Shown: in pieces, positions 1-7,026 of the stretch | Layout: each line of letters starts with the position of its first letter | How positions within the stretch are numbered: position 1 is the first letter of the stretch | Source: Methanomicrobia archaeon | Lineage (GTDB): Archaea > Methanobacteriota_B > Thermococci > Methanofastidiosales > NM3 | Assembly: GCA_030603445.1 (NCBI GenBank) | Contig: JAUVXU010000017.1 | Span: 1-27,402, forward strand | DNA: 27,402 nucleotides | Direction of reading: 5' to 3' | The notes under the pieces: generated by a model | What the model was told of the DNA's origin: nothing | Seen by the model: only the letters and a program-made list of their open reading frames with translations | The model's database searches: none | Program-made: the position numbers and the translations under genes

Positions 1-1004
1 TCCATTCTGGGTATCATACCAACACCAACTTTGAGTGCTTCTTTTTTTGTAAAACCTATCGCTTTACAAGCAACGAAGCTTCCACCTACCTTTCCAATAA
101 TAGCAATGGCAATAACAGCAATGCCTAACCATCCAATATTTAAAAATTCCCCAAACTGCACTGTCGAACCTACAAAAGAAAAGAAGAGCGGAATGAAAAA
201 AGCGTAACCAATAACTTTAGTCTTCGAAACTATTATGTTCTTTTGACCAGTCTGGGCAAAGATAATACCAGCGATAAAACTGCCTGTAATGCCCGCAATA
301 TAGGCTTTTTCCGCAAAAATTGCAAATGCCAGAATAAATACGATTGCAAGTGATTCTGAAGCTTCCTCTGTCCTGAGTTTTCTCCAATATCTGACAATTT
401 TTTTTACAAATCTTGTGACAACAAAATACGAGAAAGCAAAAAAAATCAAAATCACGGCTATTATCTTTCCAAAAGACATTATTGAGAATGTGTCATTGGT
501 AGTGATACCAACAACAACAGTGAAAATCAGGACAGCCAGAACGTCATCTATCACGGCCGCGCCCAGAATAGTGCTGCCAATTTTTGTGTTTAGCTTTTTC
601 AAGTCAAGCAAAACCCTGACTGTAATGCCGACAGAAGTTGCTGTTAGTGCCGAACCTAAAAACATAGCCTCTGCGATGGAAAACCCTACATAGATACCAA
701 GGAGATATCCTAATGAAAATGGTAAAATCATACCTCCAACAGCCACCGTAACAGAACTACGACCGGAACGGGATAATTCTTTTATATTGGTTTCAGCACC
801 TGCTAGAAACATCAACAAGAGGATGCCTATATATGAAATCCTCTCAATTGCACTACCTGTGGAAACAAGGTTCAAAAGAGAAGAACCAACAATAATCCCT
901 CCACAAAGTTCCCCCATAATGGAGGGATATCCAAAATATTCTGATATTTCCCCGCCAATCTTGGCAGCTAAAAGAAGGAATAATATTTCCACAATTATGT
1001 CCAT
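1..1004 (-). CDS. CPA2-family Na+/H+ antiporter, partial (C-terminus cut by window edge)
   Basis: I translated the minus strand from the ATG at 1004-1002; the frame stays open for 334 codons to the window edge, so the C-terminus is missing. The product is a membrane protein made of successive hydrophobic segments separated by short polar loops. An ALTATSVGI stretch followed by GAAVIDDVLAV matches the ion-binding core of CPA2 cation/proton antiporters. The paired Asp (DD) is typical of electrogenic NapA-like Na+/H+ exchangers, whereas KefB/KefC usually have QD there. The expected role is exchange of monovalent cations for protons across the cytoplasmic membrane. The start lies 8 bp after the stop of the CBS-domain gene, so the two are probably co-transcribed, and the CBS protein could be its cytosolic regulator (inference). 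The family assignment is firm; the exact ion is not. Confidence 0.88.
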   Translation of the reverse strand, partial: MDIIVEILFLLLAAKIGGEISEYFGYPSIMGELCGGIIVGSSLLNLVSTGSAIERISYIGILLLMFLAGAETNIKELSRSGRSSVTVAVGGMILPFSLGYLLGIYVGFSIAEAMFLGSALTATSVGITVRVLLDLKKLNTKIGSTILGAAVIDDVLAVLIFTVVVGITTNDTFSIMSFGKIIAVILIFFAFSYFVVTRFVKKIVRYWRKLRTEEASESLAIVFILAFAIFAEKAYIAGITGSFIAGIIFAQTGQKNIIVSKTKVIGYAFFIPLFFSFVGSTVQFGEFLNIGWLGIAVIAIAIIGKVGGSFVACKAIGFTKKEALKVGVGMIPRM

Positions 1005-1012
1005 CGAATCGC

Positions 1013-1534
1013 CTAGCTCAGTATTCTTAAAACCGTTAAAATACCTTTCATGCTAACCATTCCGACAACTTTATTATCTTTTTCTGTAACAGGGATATGA
1101 CTTATTTTAAATCTCCTCATGAGCGTGGCCACTTCTTCAACAGTTTGATCTGGGGAAATTGTGATGGGATCATATGTCATTATATCTTTCACATATTCTG
1201 ATGTTCTAAGAAAAGCCTCTTTGTACCCAATGCCACCAATCCCTGTCGAAATGAGGGGTTTAGATATTATTTTCATAAGGTCACTTTCGGTGACTATGCC
1301 AATAATTTTTTTATCATCATTTACAACGACGAAGTTTGTCGTCTGGAAGTCTTTCAGGCGCAAGAGCAGCTCTTTTATAGGCATATCAGCATCCACTTCA
1401 TGGCATTTTTGCATAATGTCTTTTGTAGCCATTCTTGAAGGAAATCGTACCTCTCTTGTCTTATCCTTTTTCTCCCTTAAACTTTCTTTTAACTCTTTGA
1501 TTTCTTTTTTGAGAAATCTTCTCTTTAGAGGCAT
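1013..1534 (-). CDS. Tandem CBS-domain protein
   Basis: The protein has 173 residues. A basic, Lys/Glu-rich N-terminus (about 1-30) likely forms a short helix. Two CBS motifs follow: the first at about 38-92 (DIMQKCHEV, then VVVNDDKKIIGIVTESDLMKII) and the second at about 115-172 (VKDIMTYDPITISPDQTVEEV, then HIPVTEKDNKVVGMVS). A CBS pair usually binds adenine nucleotides or SAM and transmits the ligand state to a partner. No catalytic domain is fused, so this is a stand-alone sensor. It lies 10 bp downstream of the AbrB-ACT gene and 8 bp upstream of the antiporter gene, suggesting one three-gene unit in which the CBS pair senses energy state for transport (inference). A GGTGA motif stands 6 nt before the ATG. 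Ligand and partner are unknown. Confidence 0.85.
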   Translation of the reverse strand: MPLKRRFLKKEIKELKESLREKKDKTREVRFPSRMATKDIMQKCHEVDADMPIKELLLRLKDFQTTNFVVVNDDKKIIGIVTESDLMKIISKPLISTGIGGIGYKEAFLRTSEYVKDIMTYDPITISPDQTVEEVATLMRRFKISHIPVTEKDNKVVGMVSMKGILTVLRILS

Positions 1535-1544
1535 TGATTTTCAC

Positions 1545-1946
1545 CTAGACTAAATGTGTAAGCTCTACTTTTTTTACCACGCCTGTTTTATAGAGCTTGT
1601 TTTCAATATCAGAAAGAGACAATTTGGAATCTTTTATATCTAGCATTTTCACTGAAACGTAGGTTTCTTCATCAATAGCTTCTCCCTCACCAAAAAGTAT
1701 GTTGATAAGATTTTCCCCAAGAACGAGATCAATCTTTGCATTGGTACCAGGAATATTTTTAACAACAATGTTCATTTCTACAAGTTTTGCTCCTTTTGGT
1801 GCGATTTTTGATATAACTATATCCTGTTCATGCCTGTCTACCTCTATGAGAAGATAAGATCCGTCTGAAATGCCAAGAAGTTGTTTCATCTCCGAAGAGA
1901 GTGTAATGGAATCGCCATTTAGTTTTGTTATAGAATATATTTTCAT
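1545..1946 (-). CDS. AbrB-like plus ACT-like domain protein, putative regulator
   Basis: The protein has 133 residues. Residues 1-48 resemble a SpoVT/AbrB swapped-hairpin DNA-binding domain: ITKLNGDSITLSSEMKQLLG followed by ISDGSYLLIEVD. Residues about 56-130 look like an ACT small-molecule-binding domain: VEMNIVVKNIPGTNAKIDLVL, with a closing VKKVEL strand. Such a protein could bind DNA or form an oligomer in response to a ligand, perhaps an amino acid; this is inference from fold resemblance only. It is the first gene of the unit with the CBS protein and antiporter. A minus-strand TATA-like box near 1983 and an AGGGATAT element just before the ATG support this start. The AbrB half is the clearer match. 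Confidence 0.65.
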   Translation of the reverse strand: MKIYSITKLNGDSITLSSEMKQLLGISDGSYLLIEVDRHEQDIVISKIAPKGAKLVEMNIVVKNIPGTNAKIDLVLGENLINILFGEGEAIDEETYVSVKMLDIKDSKLSLSDIENKLYKTGVVKKVELTHLV

Positions 1947-1977
1947 ATAATATCCCTATACTAACTGGAATCTTCAA

Positions 1978-1988
1978 CATTTATTAAG
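1978..1988 (-). promoter_or_regulatory. TATA-like box for the AbrB-ACT/CBS/antiporter unit
   Basis: The minus-strand sequence CTTAATAAATG lies about 37 nt upstream of the ATG at 1946. A start about 26 nt downstream (near 1957) would leave a leader of roughly 11 nt carrying AGGGATAT as a possible ribosome-binding site. This is assigned from position and composition alone. Confidence 0.4.
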
Positions 1989-2100
1989 TTTTCTTTCCCA
2001 TTTTCTTAAAATAACTTCTGTCGCAGGGGATATCGGATAAACTATGGAGGATAAATGTAGTGTATATACTGTCTCAAAGTTGCAAAGAAAACCTAAATTT

Positions 2101-2167
2101 TCCCCCTATCTGGGATGTAACAGACGCCCTATTGATTTGTAGCTTACCGTAAAACTAAAGAGGGGGA
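2101..2167 (-). ncRNA. Candidate structured small RNA with tRNA-like arm layout
   Basis: Read on the minus strand, the two ends pair perfectly over 7 bp: TCCCCCT (2167-2161) with AGGGGGA (2107-2101). Inside are a 6-bp hairpin at 2157-2140 (TAGTTT/AAGCTA, one G-U pair, loop TACGGT) and a 5-bp hairpin at 2125-2108 (GTCTG/CAGAT, one G-U pair, 8-nt loop) that directly abuts the closing stem. This recalls tRNA acceptor, D and T arms, but there is no anticodon arm, no T-loop consensus and no CCA. A TATA-like box at 2181-2192 predicts a start close to the 5' end of the closing stem, and a T-rich tract follows at 2082-2093. It could be a small RNA, a tRNA relic, or chance pairing. The strand is not certain. 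Confidence 0.3.
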
Positions 2168-2180
2168 TTAACAACCTATT

Positions 2181-2192
2181 TAAAAATATTTT
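2181..2192 (-). promoter_or_regulatory. TATA-like box upstream of the candidate RNA
   Basis: The minus-strand sequence reads ATTTTTAAATAG. A start about 26 nt downstream falls near 2160-2164, almost at the 5' edge of the 7-bp closing stem of the candidate RNA. Low-specificity evidence in AT-rich DNA. Confidence 0.3.
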
Positions 2193-2270
2193 CTTCTGTA
2201 ACAATATCAAATAAATTTGGATATTTACATATCATAAAATCAACTCTTAGGAATTTTTATTAAGATTTAT

Positions 2271-3458
2271 TCATTTTGAGTCAAGGTAGCGCTCTACTTT
2301 GGATAGCGCTTCTTCAATTATTTCTATAGGCGGGAGAAACACAGATCTAAAATGCATATGCCCTTGTTCTTTTGAGAAACCTGATCCATGTACAAAGAGT
2401 ACATGACAGTTATTTAGGATGTCTAGTACAAACTGCTTGTCGTTAGTCCATGCAGGATGGGTTATTTTTGGGAACATGTAAAATGCTCCTTGTGGTTTTG
2501 CACATTCAATACCTTCTATCTCGTTGAATCTTTTGTACATATAATCTCTGCGTTCTCTTAATTTTGATACCATCTTGGAAATGTGGTCCTGCGGACCTTT
2601 TAGTGCAGAGATACAGGCTTTTTGGCAGGGGGAGTTTACGCATATACGTAGTCGACTATATTTTTTGACCGCATCTTCCACTTCAGAGATGCGTTCTTGA
2701 GGATCATGAAATACCATGTAACCTACTCGCCATCCAGGCACTAAATACACTTTTGAGAAACCGTTTGCCACCACTACTGGCACGTCGTTGCTAAATGAAG
2801 AGGGTGAATAATGTTTGCCATCATAGACTATTTTATCATATATTTCGTCCGAGATTATGAAAATATCGTGTTCACCACATAGGTCAACAAGGTCCTTTAT
2901 ATGATTTTTTGGCAACAAGGCTCCCGTAGGATTGTTAGGATTGATTAGTACAATTGCCTTGGTATGGGCATTTATCTTTTTACGTATATCGTCAATATCA
3001 AATGCCCAGTTTTCTTTCTCTAATGTGTTGTAAATTATTGGATCTGCCCCAAAATAACGTGTTAGGGACGTATAAGGGGGATATGCCGGTCCAGGGATTA
3101 ATATGTTGTCTTTGGGGTTTAGAGTTGCACCAATAAGCATCTGTATTCCTTCCGATATTCCGCTAGTAACTAAGATATCGTCCTCTGTTGCGGACAGCAT
3201 GTTTTTAGAACGTTCGAAAGCAAGGATCTCTTCACGAAGTTCTAGATTGCCTTCTGATGGGGCGTATCCCATCTCGGTATCGTTTGCTATATTTTGCAAT
3301 GCTTCTAGCATATGAGGGGGCGTTTTAAAATCATATTTATTTGGATCTCCAATATTAAAGTTAGTTATCTTTGCCCCTTGTTTTTCTAATATAGTTGCAG
3401 GAACTACAACATCCCTGATTGCATATTCTACTTGATCTGAACGAAAAGATGCTTTCAT
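2271..3458 (-). CDS. Class I/II PLP-dependent aminotransferase, alanine aminotransferase-like
   Basis: The protein has 395 residues, a normal length for fold-type I aminotransferases. Visible landmarks are NPNNPTG at about 173-179, SDEIYD at about 203-208 (the Asp pairs with the PLP pyridine nitrogen), FSK at 234-236 with Lys236 as the expected Schiff-base lysine, and PGWRVGY just after it. It should move an amino group between an amino acid and a 2-oxo acid in the cytoplasm. The N-terminus and overall pattern resemble archaeal alanine/aspartate aminotransferases; alanine is my first guess, but substrate cannot be fixed from sequence. Its ATG overlaps the stop of the FAD synthase gene in an ATGA, so translation is probably coupled. 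Confidence 0.9.
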   Translation of the reverse strand: MKASFRSDQVEYAIRDVVVPATILEKQGAKITNFNIGDPNKYDFKTPPHMLEALQNIANDTEMGYAPSEGNLELREEILAFERSKNMLSATEDDILVTSGISEGIQMLIGATLNPKDNILIPGPAYPPYTSLTRYFGADPIIYNTLEKENWAFDIDDIRKKINAHTKAIVLINPNNPTGALLPKNHIKDLVDLCGEHDIFIISDEIYDKIVYDGKHYSPSSFSNDVPVVVANGFSKVYLVPGWRVGYMVFHDPQERISEVEDAVKKYSRLRICVNSPCQKACISALKGPQDHISKMVSKLRERRDYMYKRFNEIEGIECAKPQGAFYMFPKITHPAWTNDKQFVLDILNNCHVLFVHGSGFSKEQGHMHFRSVFLPPIEIIEEALSKVERYLDSK

Positions 3459-3880
3459 TTTTTTTCACACTCCAAATTTTTGTGTATTCGCTGCAAAATA
3501 TCCTTAGTCCAGGAAGAGGAATAGTTTAAGCGATTTTCTAAATGCTTTATTTTGATGTTTAATTTGGCATCAACAATTTTCTCTTTCAACCATTCATCTT
3601 CTTGATCTGGACCCATAAATATCATATCTGGGTTTAATTCTTCAACTTTTTTAAATAGGTCCTCGGTATCGCCTAAAACAGCTTTTTTTACCATTTTTAG
3701 ATTGTTAACTATAAGTTTTCTCTCTTTTTCGTTGAAAACAGGTTTTCTTCCTTTTATTTTTTGTACATTTTTGTCTCGCGCTATAATTACGTACACGTCC
3801 CCGTACTTACTTGCTTCTGTTAAAAAAAAGATATGTCCTGGGTGTATAATATCAAATGTTCCTGCAACAACAATATTCAT
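3455..3880 (-). CDS. ribL: Archaeal FAD synthase (cytidylyltransferase family)
   Basis: The protein has 141 residues, the size of the archaeal RibL group. The nucleotidyltransferase signature is clear: GTFDIIHPGH at residues 7-16 with the HxGH motif, then GRKPVFNEKER, and an SSSWTKDIL segment near the C-terminus in place of the usual SSTxI motif. RibL transfers AMP from ATP to FMN to make FAD; close relatives in the superfamily act on glycerol-3-phosphate or other alcohol phosphates, so the flavin substrate is an assignment by similarity. A GGTGA motif stands 5 nt before the ATG. It is divergent from uridine phosphorylase across a 62-bp gap with one palindromic TATA box, and is followed by the aminotransferase with a 4-bp overlap. 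Confidence 0.8.
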   Translation of the reverse strand: MNIVVAGTFDIIHPGHIFFLTEASKYGDVYVIIARDKNVQKIKGRKPVFNEKERKLIVNNLKMVKKAVLGDTEDLFKKVEELNPDMIFMGPDQEDEWLKEKIVDAKLNIKIKHLENRLNYSSSWTKDILQRIHKNLECEKK

Positions 3881-3913
3881 CTAGTTCACCATAGCTAATA
3901 AAATTGGAAAGGC

Positions 3914-3921
3914 TTATATAA
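3914..3921. promoter_or_regulatory. Palindromic TATA box probably shared by ribL and uridine phosphorylase
   Basis: TTATATAA is a perfect palindrome. Its centre is about 26 nt from the ATG at 3943 on the plus strand, predicting a leaderless uridine phosphorylase mRNA. It is also about 26 nt from a minus-strand position near 3891, just before the GGTGA motif of ribL. One element is therefore placed correctly for both directions. Confidence 0.6.
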
Positions 3922-3942
3922 ATTTGTTTGTTAATATATACA

Positions 3943-4776
3943 ATGGAATTTTCATCTGCAATGAATCCAAAAATAAAAGGAAAAGCATACCACATCAATC
4001 TTTCAAAGGGAGATATACCCCCATACGTCCTTCTTCCTGGAGATCCTGCACGTGTTGGGATAATTGCAGATATGCTTGAGGACAAGAGGACGCTTGCAAC
4101 ACATAGGGAATACACCTCTGCAGGTGGTACATATGGTGGTGCATCTATAGGCGTATGCTCAACAGGAATTGGTGGTCCATCTACTGCTATAGCAATAGAA
4201 GAATTAGCTTCAATAGGGTGCCATACATTCATACGTGTAGGTAGCACAGGTGTTCTTCAAGAGGATATCTCATGTGGTGACGTCATCATAAATACAGCAG
4301 CTGTGCGCTTTGACGGAACATCTAAGCAATACATTTTTTCAGAGTATCCTGCAAGTGCTAATTATGAAGTGACATTAGCCCTCATTCAAGCATGTGAAAC
4401 AGCAGGGATAACGTATCATATCGGAATCTCTGCCTCGACAGACTCTTTTTATGTTGGACAGGGTAGGCCAGGTTTTAATAATTATCTTCCCTCCAATAAA
4501 GAGAGCATTATTGATTCTCTTGAGGCCGCGAATGTTCTTAATTTTGAGATGGAGGCATCAACTCTTTTCACACTAGGAAATATATACAAACTACGCACAG
4601 GATGCATTTGTACTGTATTTGCGAATAGAAAGACAAATGAGTTTATTACTCGTGGCGAAGATAAAGCTTCAAAGGTTGCATGTGACGCCGTTAAAATACT
4701 TTATAAATGGGATGATTTAAAGAAACATGCAGGTAAAAAATACTTTTTCCCCGAATTAGGATTTAGCAAAAGGTGA
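3943..4776 (+). CDS. udp: Uridine phosphorylase
   Basis: The protein has 277 residues. Nucleoside phosphorylase (NP-I) landmarks are LPGDPARV at about 31-38 (phosphate loop), RVGSTG at 98-103 and NFEMEAST at 200-207 (ribose contact). The GQxR pattern at 172-175 matches the uracil-contacting Gln and Arg of bacterial uridine phosphorylase, favouring a pyrimidine substrate. It cleaves uridine with phosphate to uracil and ribose-1-phosphate. An upstream in-frame TTG at 3928 would add five residues, but the TATA box at 3914-3921 places transcription initiation at the ATG at 3943, so I use that and predict a leaderless mRNA. The mutase gene follows after about 13 bp, consistent with a nucleoside-degradation operon. 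Confidence 0.92.
   Translation: MEFSSAMNPKIKGKAYHINLSKGDIPPYVLLPGDPARVGIIADMLEDKRTLATHREYTSAGGTYGGASIGVCSTGIGGPSTAIAIEELASIGCHTFIRVGSTGVLQEDISCGDVIINTAAVRFDGTSKQYIFSEYPASANYEVTLALIQACETAGITYHIGISASTDSFYVGQGRPGFNNYLPSNKESIIDSLEAANVLNFEMEASTLFTLGNIYKLRTGCICTVFANRKTNEFITRGEDKASKVACDAVKILYKWDDLKKHAGKKYFFPELGFSKR
4772..4776 (+). promoter_or_regulatory. GGTGA ribosome-binding site that questions the mutase start codon
   Basis: GGTGA overlaps the uridine phosphorylase stop codon. Several other genes in the window have GGTG(A/G/T) exactly 4 nt before the start. Here that spacing lands on ACG (4781-4783), not on the TTG at 4790. Confidence 0.5.
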
Positions 4777-4789
4777 TAATACGGGGAAA

Positions 4790-6127
4790 TTGTTTGGTAC
4801 TGCAGGCATCCGCGGGAGTTCGCATGTAACGGTAAATACAGACTTCTGTTTAAATATGGGAAAAGCCATAGCTTCAATATATAAACATAAAGGATACAAA
4901 AACATGATATGCGGGTGTGATGGCCGAACGTCAAGTTCTGCTCTCCATCATGCTATAATTTCTGGATTGCTTTACAAAGGCATAGATGTCATTGATATTG
5001 GACAAGTTCCAACACCCGTGCTTGCATTTTCAACGCGTCATTTTGCTTCTCCAGGGATTATGGTAACAGCTTCACACAATCCCCCTGAAGACAATGGCCT
5101 AAAATTTTTCATTAATGGTTTTGAGATGGGAAGAGATGATGAATTGGAGATAGAGAATGCCTACTTTTGCCCCGATGATTCATATTTATGGAAAAGGTGT
5201 GGAAAATATGTTTTTGTAGATATGGTGCATGAATATATTATGTGTTTGCATCGTTACGTAGATAGTTTATTTCCTAATTTATCCTTGAGGGGCATGCATA
5301 TTACATTAGACGGGGGCAACGGGGTGGGAACCCAAGTGCTTTTGTTGGCACTCACGCGCTTAGGTGCAATTGTTGATACATGTAATTCACATGTTAGCGG
5401 ATTGTTCCCTGGAAGACCGTCAGAACCAACTGAAAAAAGTCTTAAACAAACATTATCTTATACCAAAAAAATTTCATCAAGCATATTAATAGCACAAGAT
5501 GGGGATGCAGATCGCATAAATGTGTTCTCCAAGTCAATGGCACAGATACCAGAAGATTCAATAATTGCATTTTTTTCCGATTTTTACTCTAAATCAGGAG
5601 ACACTGTCGTGACATCAATTGATACATCATTGCGCATTGAGGAAGTTGTAGGAAAAAAAGGGGTAAAAGTGATACGAGTCCCTTTGGGTTACTTGCATGA
5701 CGGAATAAAACGATATAATCCTGTGTTTGCCGCAGAACCATGGAAACACATACATATTGGATTTGGTCCATGGATAGATGGTATAGCTTCATCAGTTATT
5801 CTTTCATGTCTTGTATATAACTCATCGTTTGAATCTTTATTTTCCAATATCCCCTCACCTCATTATGAGAAACTAAATATTAAAGTGAGCTCTTCTGAAG
5901 AGAAAGAAGAATTCATGGTTCGCGCAAAAGATATGCTACTTCATTTCAACAAGAGAAAAAGTATAGATGAAACTTCAGGAATTAGGATGAATTTTGATGA
6001 CAATTCATGGATTTTAGTACGTCCATCAGGAACCGAGCCAAAAATCCGTATTATTATAGAAGGAGCTTCTCTTGAGAGATTCAATGAATTAAAAGATCTA
6101 TTAAATAAAATTAAAGTGGGGGCATGA
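4790..6127 (+). CDS. Phosphohexomutase-superfamily enzyme, probable phosphopentomutase
   Basis: The protein has 445 residues from a TTG start. Four superfamily landmarks are visible: TASHNPPEDNG at about 93-103 with the phospho-Ser at 95, QDGDADR at 236-242 (metal binding), the sugar-loop position at about 314-320, and VRPSGTEPKIRI near the C-terminus (phosphate binding). The sugar loop, usually GExSGH-like or GEENGG in archaeal homologues, reads AAEPWKH, so substrate is probably not the ordinary hexose phosphate. Between uridine phosphorylase and a purine nucleoside phosphorylase, ribose-1-phosphate to ribose-5-phosphate is the likeliest reaction. The start is doubtful: GGTGA at 4772-4776 is 13 nt before this TTG but 4 nt before an in-frame ACG at 4781 that would give xGKLFGTAGIRG, as in relatives. 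Confidence 0.85.
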   Translation: MFGTAGIRGSSHVTVNTDFCLNMGKAIASIYKHKGYKNMICGCDGRTSSSALHHAIISGLLYKGIDVIDIGQVPTPVLAFSTRHFASPGIMVTASHNPPEDNGLKFFINGFEMGRDDELEIENAYFCPDDSYLWKRCGKYVFVDMVHEYIMCLHRYVDSLFPNLSLRGMHITLDGGNGVGTQVLLLALTRLGAIVDTCNSHVSGLFPGRPSEPTEKSLKQTLSYTKKISSSILIAQDGDADRINVFSKSMAQIPEDSIIAFFSDFYSKSGDTVVTSIDTSLRIEEVVGKKGVKVIRVPLGYLHDGIKRYNPVFAAEPWKHIHIGFGPWIDGIASSVILSCLVYNSSFESLFSNIPSPHYEKLNIKVSSSEEKEEFMVRAKDMLLHFNKRKSIDETSGIRMNFDDNSWILVRPSGTEPKIRIIIEGASLERFNELKDLLNKIKVGA

Positions 6128-6128
6128 G

Positions 6129-6923
6129 ATGTATGCAATTATAGGTGGATCGGGGATATATAATCCAGGTATGTTAAATGAAGTGTTAATGCGAAAGATA
6201 AATACACCATTTGGAATTGTACATGCAATGTGTGGTAAATTAAATGATATAAGTGTTGTTTTTATGCCCAGACATGGGGTTAATCATTCAGTGCCACCTC
6301 ACATGATAAATTATAGGGCAAATATGTGGGCATTAAAATCTATAGGTGTCACTAGAATTGTGTCTACATCTGCAGTAGGTTCTCTGAAAGAGCCTATAAC
6401 GCCTGGCAGTTATGTTGTATTATCCGACTTTTTAGATTTTACTAAAAGGCGTCCATTAACTTTTTATGAGGGGACTAATTCTCTTGTCGAAGAAAAAGAT
6501 GTGGTGCATATAGATGTGACTAACCCGTACTGCCCCCAACTTCGGGAAGTTGTTATAAGATCCGGCAATAGAATTGGGCTTTCAATGGTCCCAAAAGGAG
6601 TCTATGTCTGTACAGAGGGCCCTCGATTTGAAACCGCTGCAGAGGTACGCATGTTCTCTGGGCTTGGAGGCGATGTTGTAGGTATGACAAACGTTCCTGA
6701 GGTCATACTTGCTAGAGAACTAGAGATGTGTTACTCTTCTGTAGCTATGGTAACAAACTATGCTGCAGGCACATCTTCTGAGAAGCTTACACATACAGAG
6801 GTACTTGATATAATGGAAAAAAATAAGGAATCAATAAACAAGCTTTTACTTGATGTTATTCCATCAATACCTTTGGAGCGCACATGTAAATGTGAGCAAG
6901 CACTTTTAGGTGCAAAGGGTTAA
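6129..6923 (+). CDS. Purine nucleoside / methylthioinosine phosphorylase (MTAP-PNP family)
   Basis: The protein has 264 residues. Landmarks are IIGGSGIY at 4-11 (phosphate loop), MPRHGVNHSVPPHMINYRAN at 46-65, TEGPRFET at 162-169, GMTNVPEVILARE at 185-197 and VTNYAAG at 208-214. In this family Asn at the VTN position goes with 6-oxopurines (inosine, guanosine or methylthioinosine), while Asp goes with adenine substrates, so I favour a 6-oxopurine phosphorylase. It would release a purine base and (methylthio)ribose-1-phosphate. The ATG lies 1 nt after the mutase stop, so the three genes 3943-6923 form a tight operon. It may serve nucleoside salvage, methionine salvage, or both. Confidence 0.9.
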   Translation: MYAIIGGSGIYNPGMLNEVLMRKINTPFGIVHAMCGKLNDISVVFMPRHGVNHSVPPHMINYRANMWALKSIGVTRIVSTSAVGSLKEPITPGSYVVLSDFLDFTKRRPLTFYEGTNSLVEEKDVVHIDVTNPYCPQLREVVIRSGNRIGLSMVPKGVYVCTEGPRFETAAEVRMFSGLGGDVVGMTNVPEVILARELEMCYSSVAMVTNYAAGTSSEKLTHTEVLDIMEKNKESINKLLLDVIPSIPLERTCKCEQALLGAKG

Positions 6924-6932
6924 TTATTTTAC

Positions 6933-6969
6933 CCCTATTTCTCTTTTTCTTAAATATCTATAGCTTTTT
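6933..6969 (+). terminator. T-rich transcription terminator region after the nucleoside operon
   Basis: Two runs of T/C-rich DNA (around 6938-6951 and 6964-6969) follow the last gene and precede the TATA box of the next. Oligo-T tracts on the non-template strand are how archaeal RNA polymerase typically terminates. No strong hairpin is seen. Confidence 0.45.
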
Positions 6970-6994
6970 TGTTCATCTTGGCATTTTTAGGTAA

Positions 6995-7006
6995 ATTATT
7001 TATAAG
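6995..7006 (+). promoter_or_regulatory. TATA box for the radical SAM/HD operon
   Basis: ATTATTTATAAG is centred about 26 nt upstream of the ATG at 7027, so the mRNA is predicted to be leaderless. Confidence 0.6.
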
Positions 7007-7026
7007 GCCGAATTTTATCTAGTTCA

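Larger units (their letters stand above)
1989..2270. other. Gene-free stretch between aminotransferase stop and AbrB-ACT promoter
   Basis: I see no convincing protein gene here. The stretch contains a candidate structured RNA (2101-2167, listed separately) with a TATA-like box upstream of it on the minus strand (2181-2192). There is also a plus-strand TATA-like GTGTATATAC at about 2060-2069. The part next to 2270 is AT-rich and probably holds the 3' end of the aminotransferase transcript. Confidence 0.5.

Noticed and set aside
2101-2167. Functional tRNA gene
   Set aside because: Despite a 7-bp end stem and two arms, there is no anticodon stem-loop, no T-loop consensus and only 67 nt; I keep it only as a candidate structured RNA.
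3852-4247. Minus-strand open frame spanning the ribL/udp gap
   Set aside because: It crosses the divergent promoter and runs antisense through uridine phosphorylase, which is clearly real.
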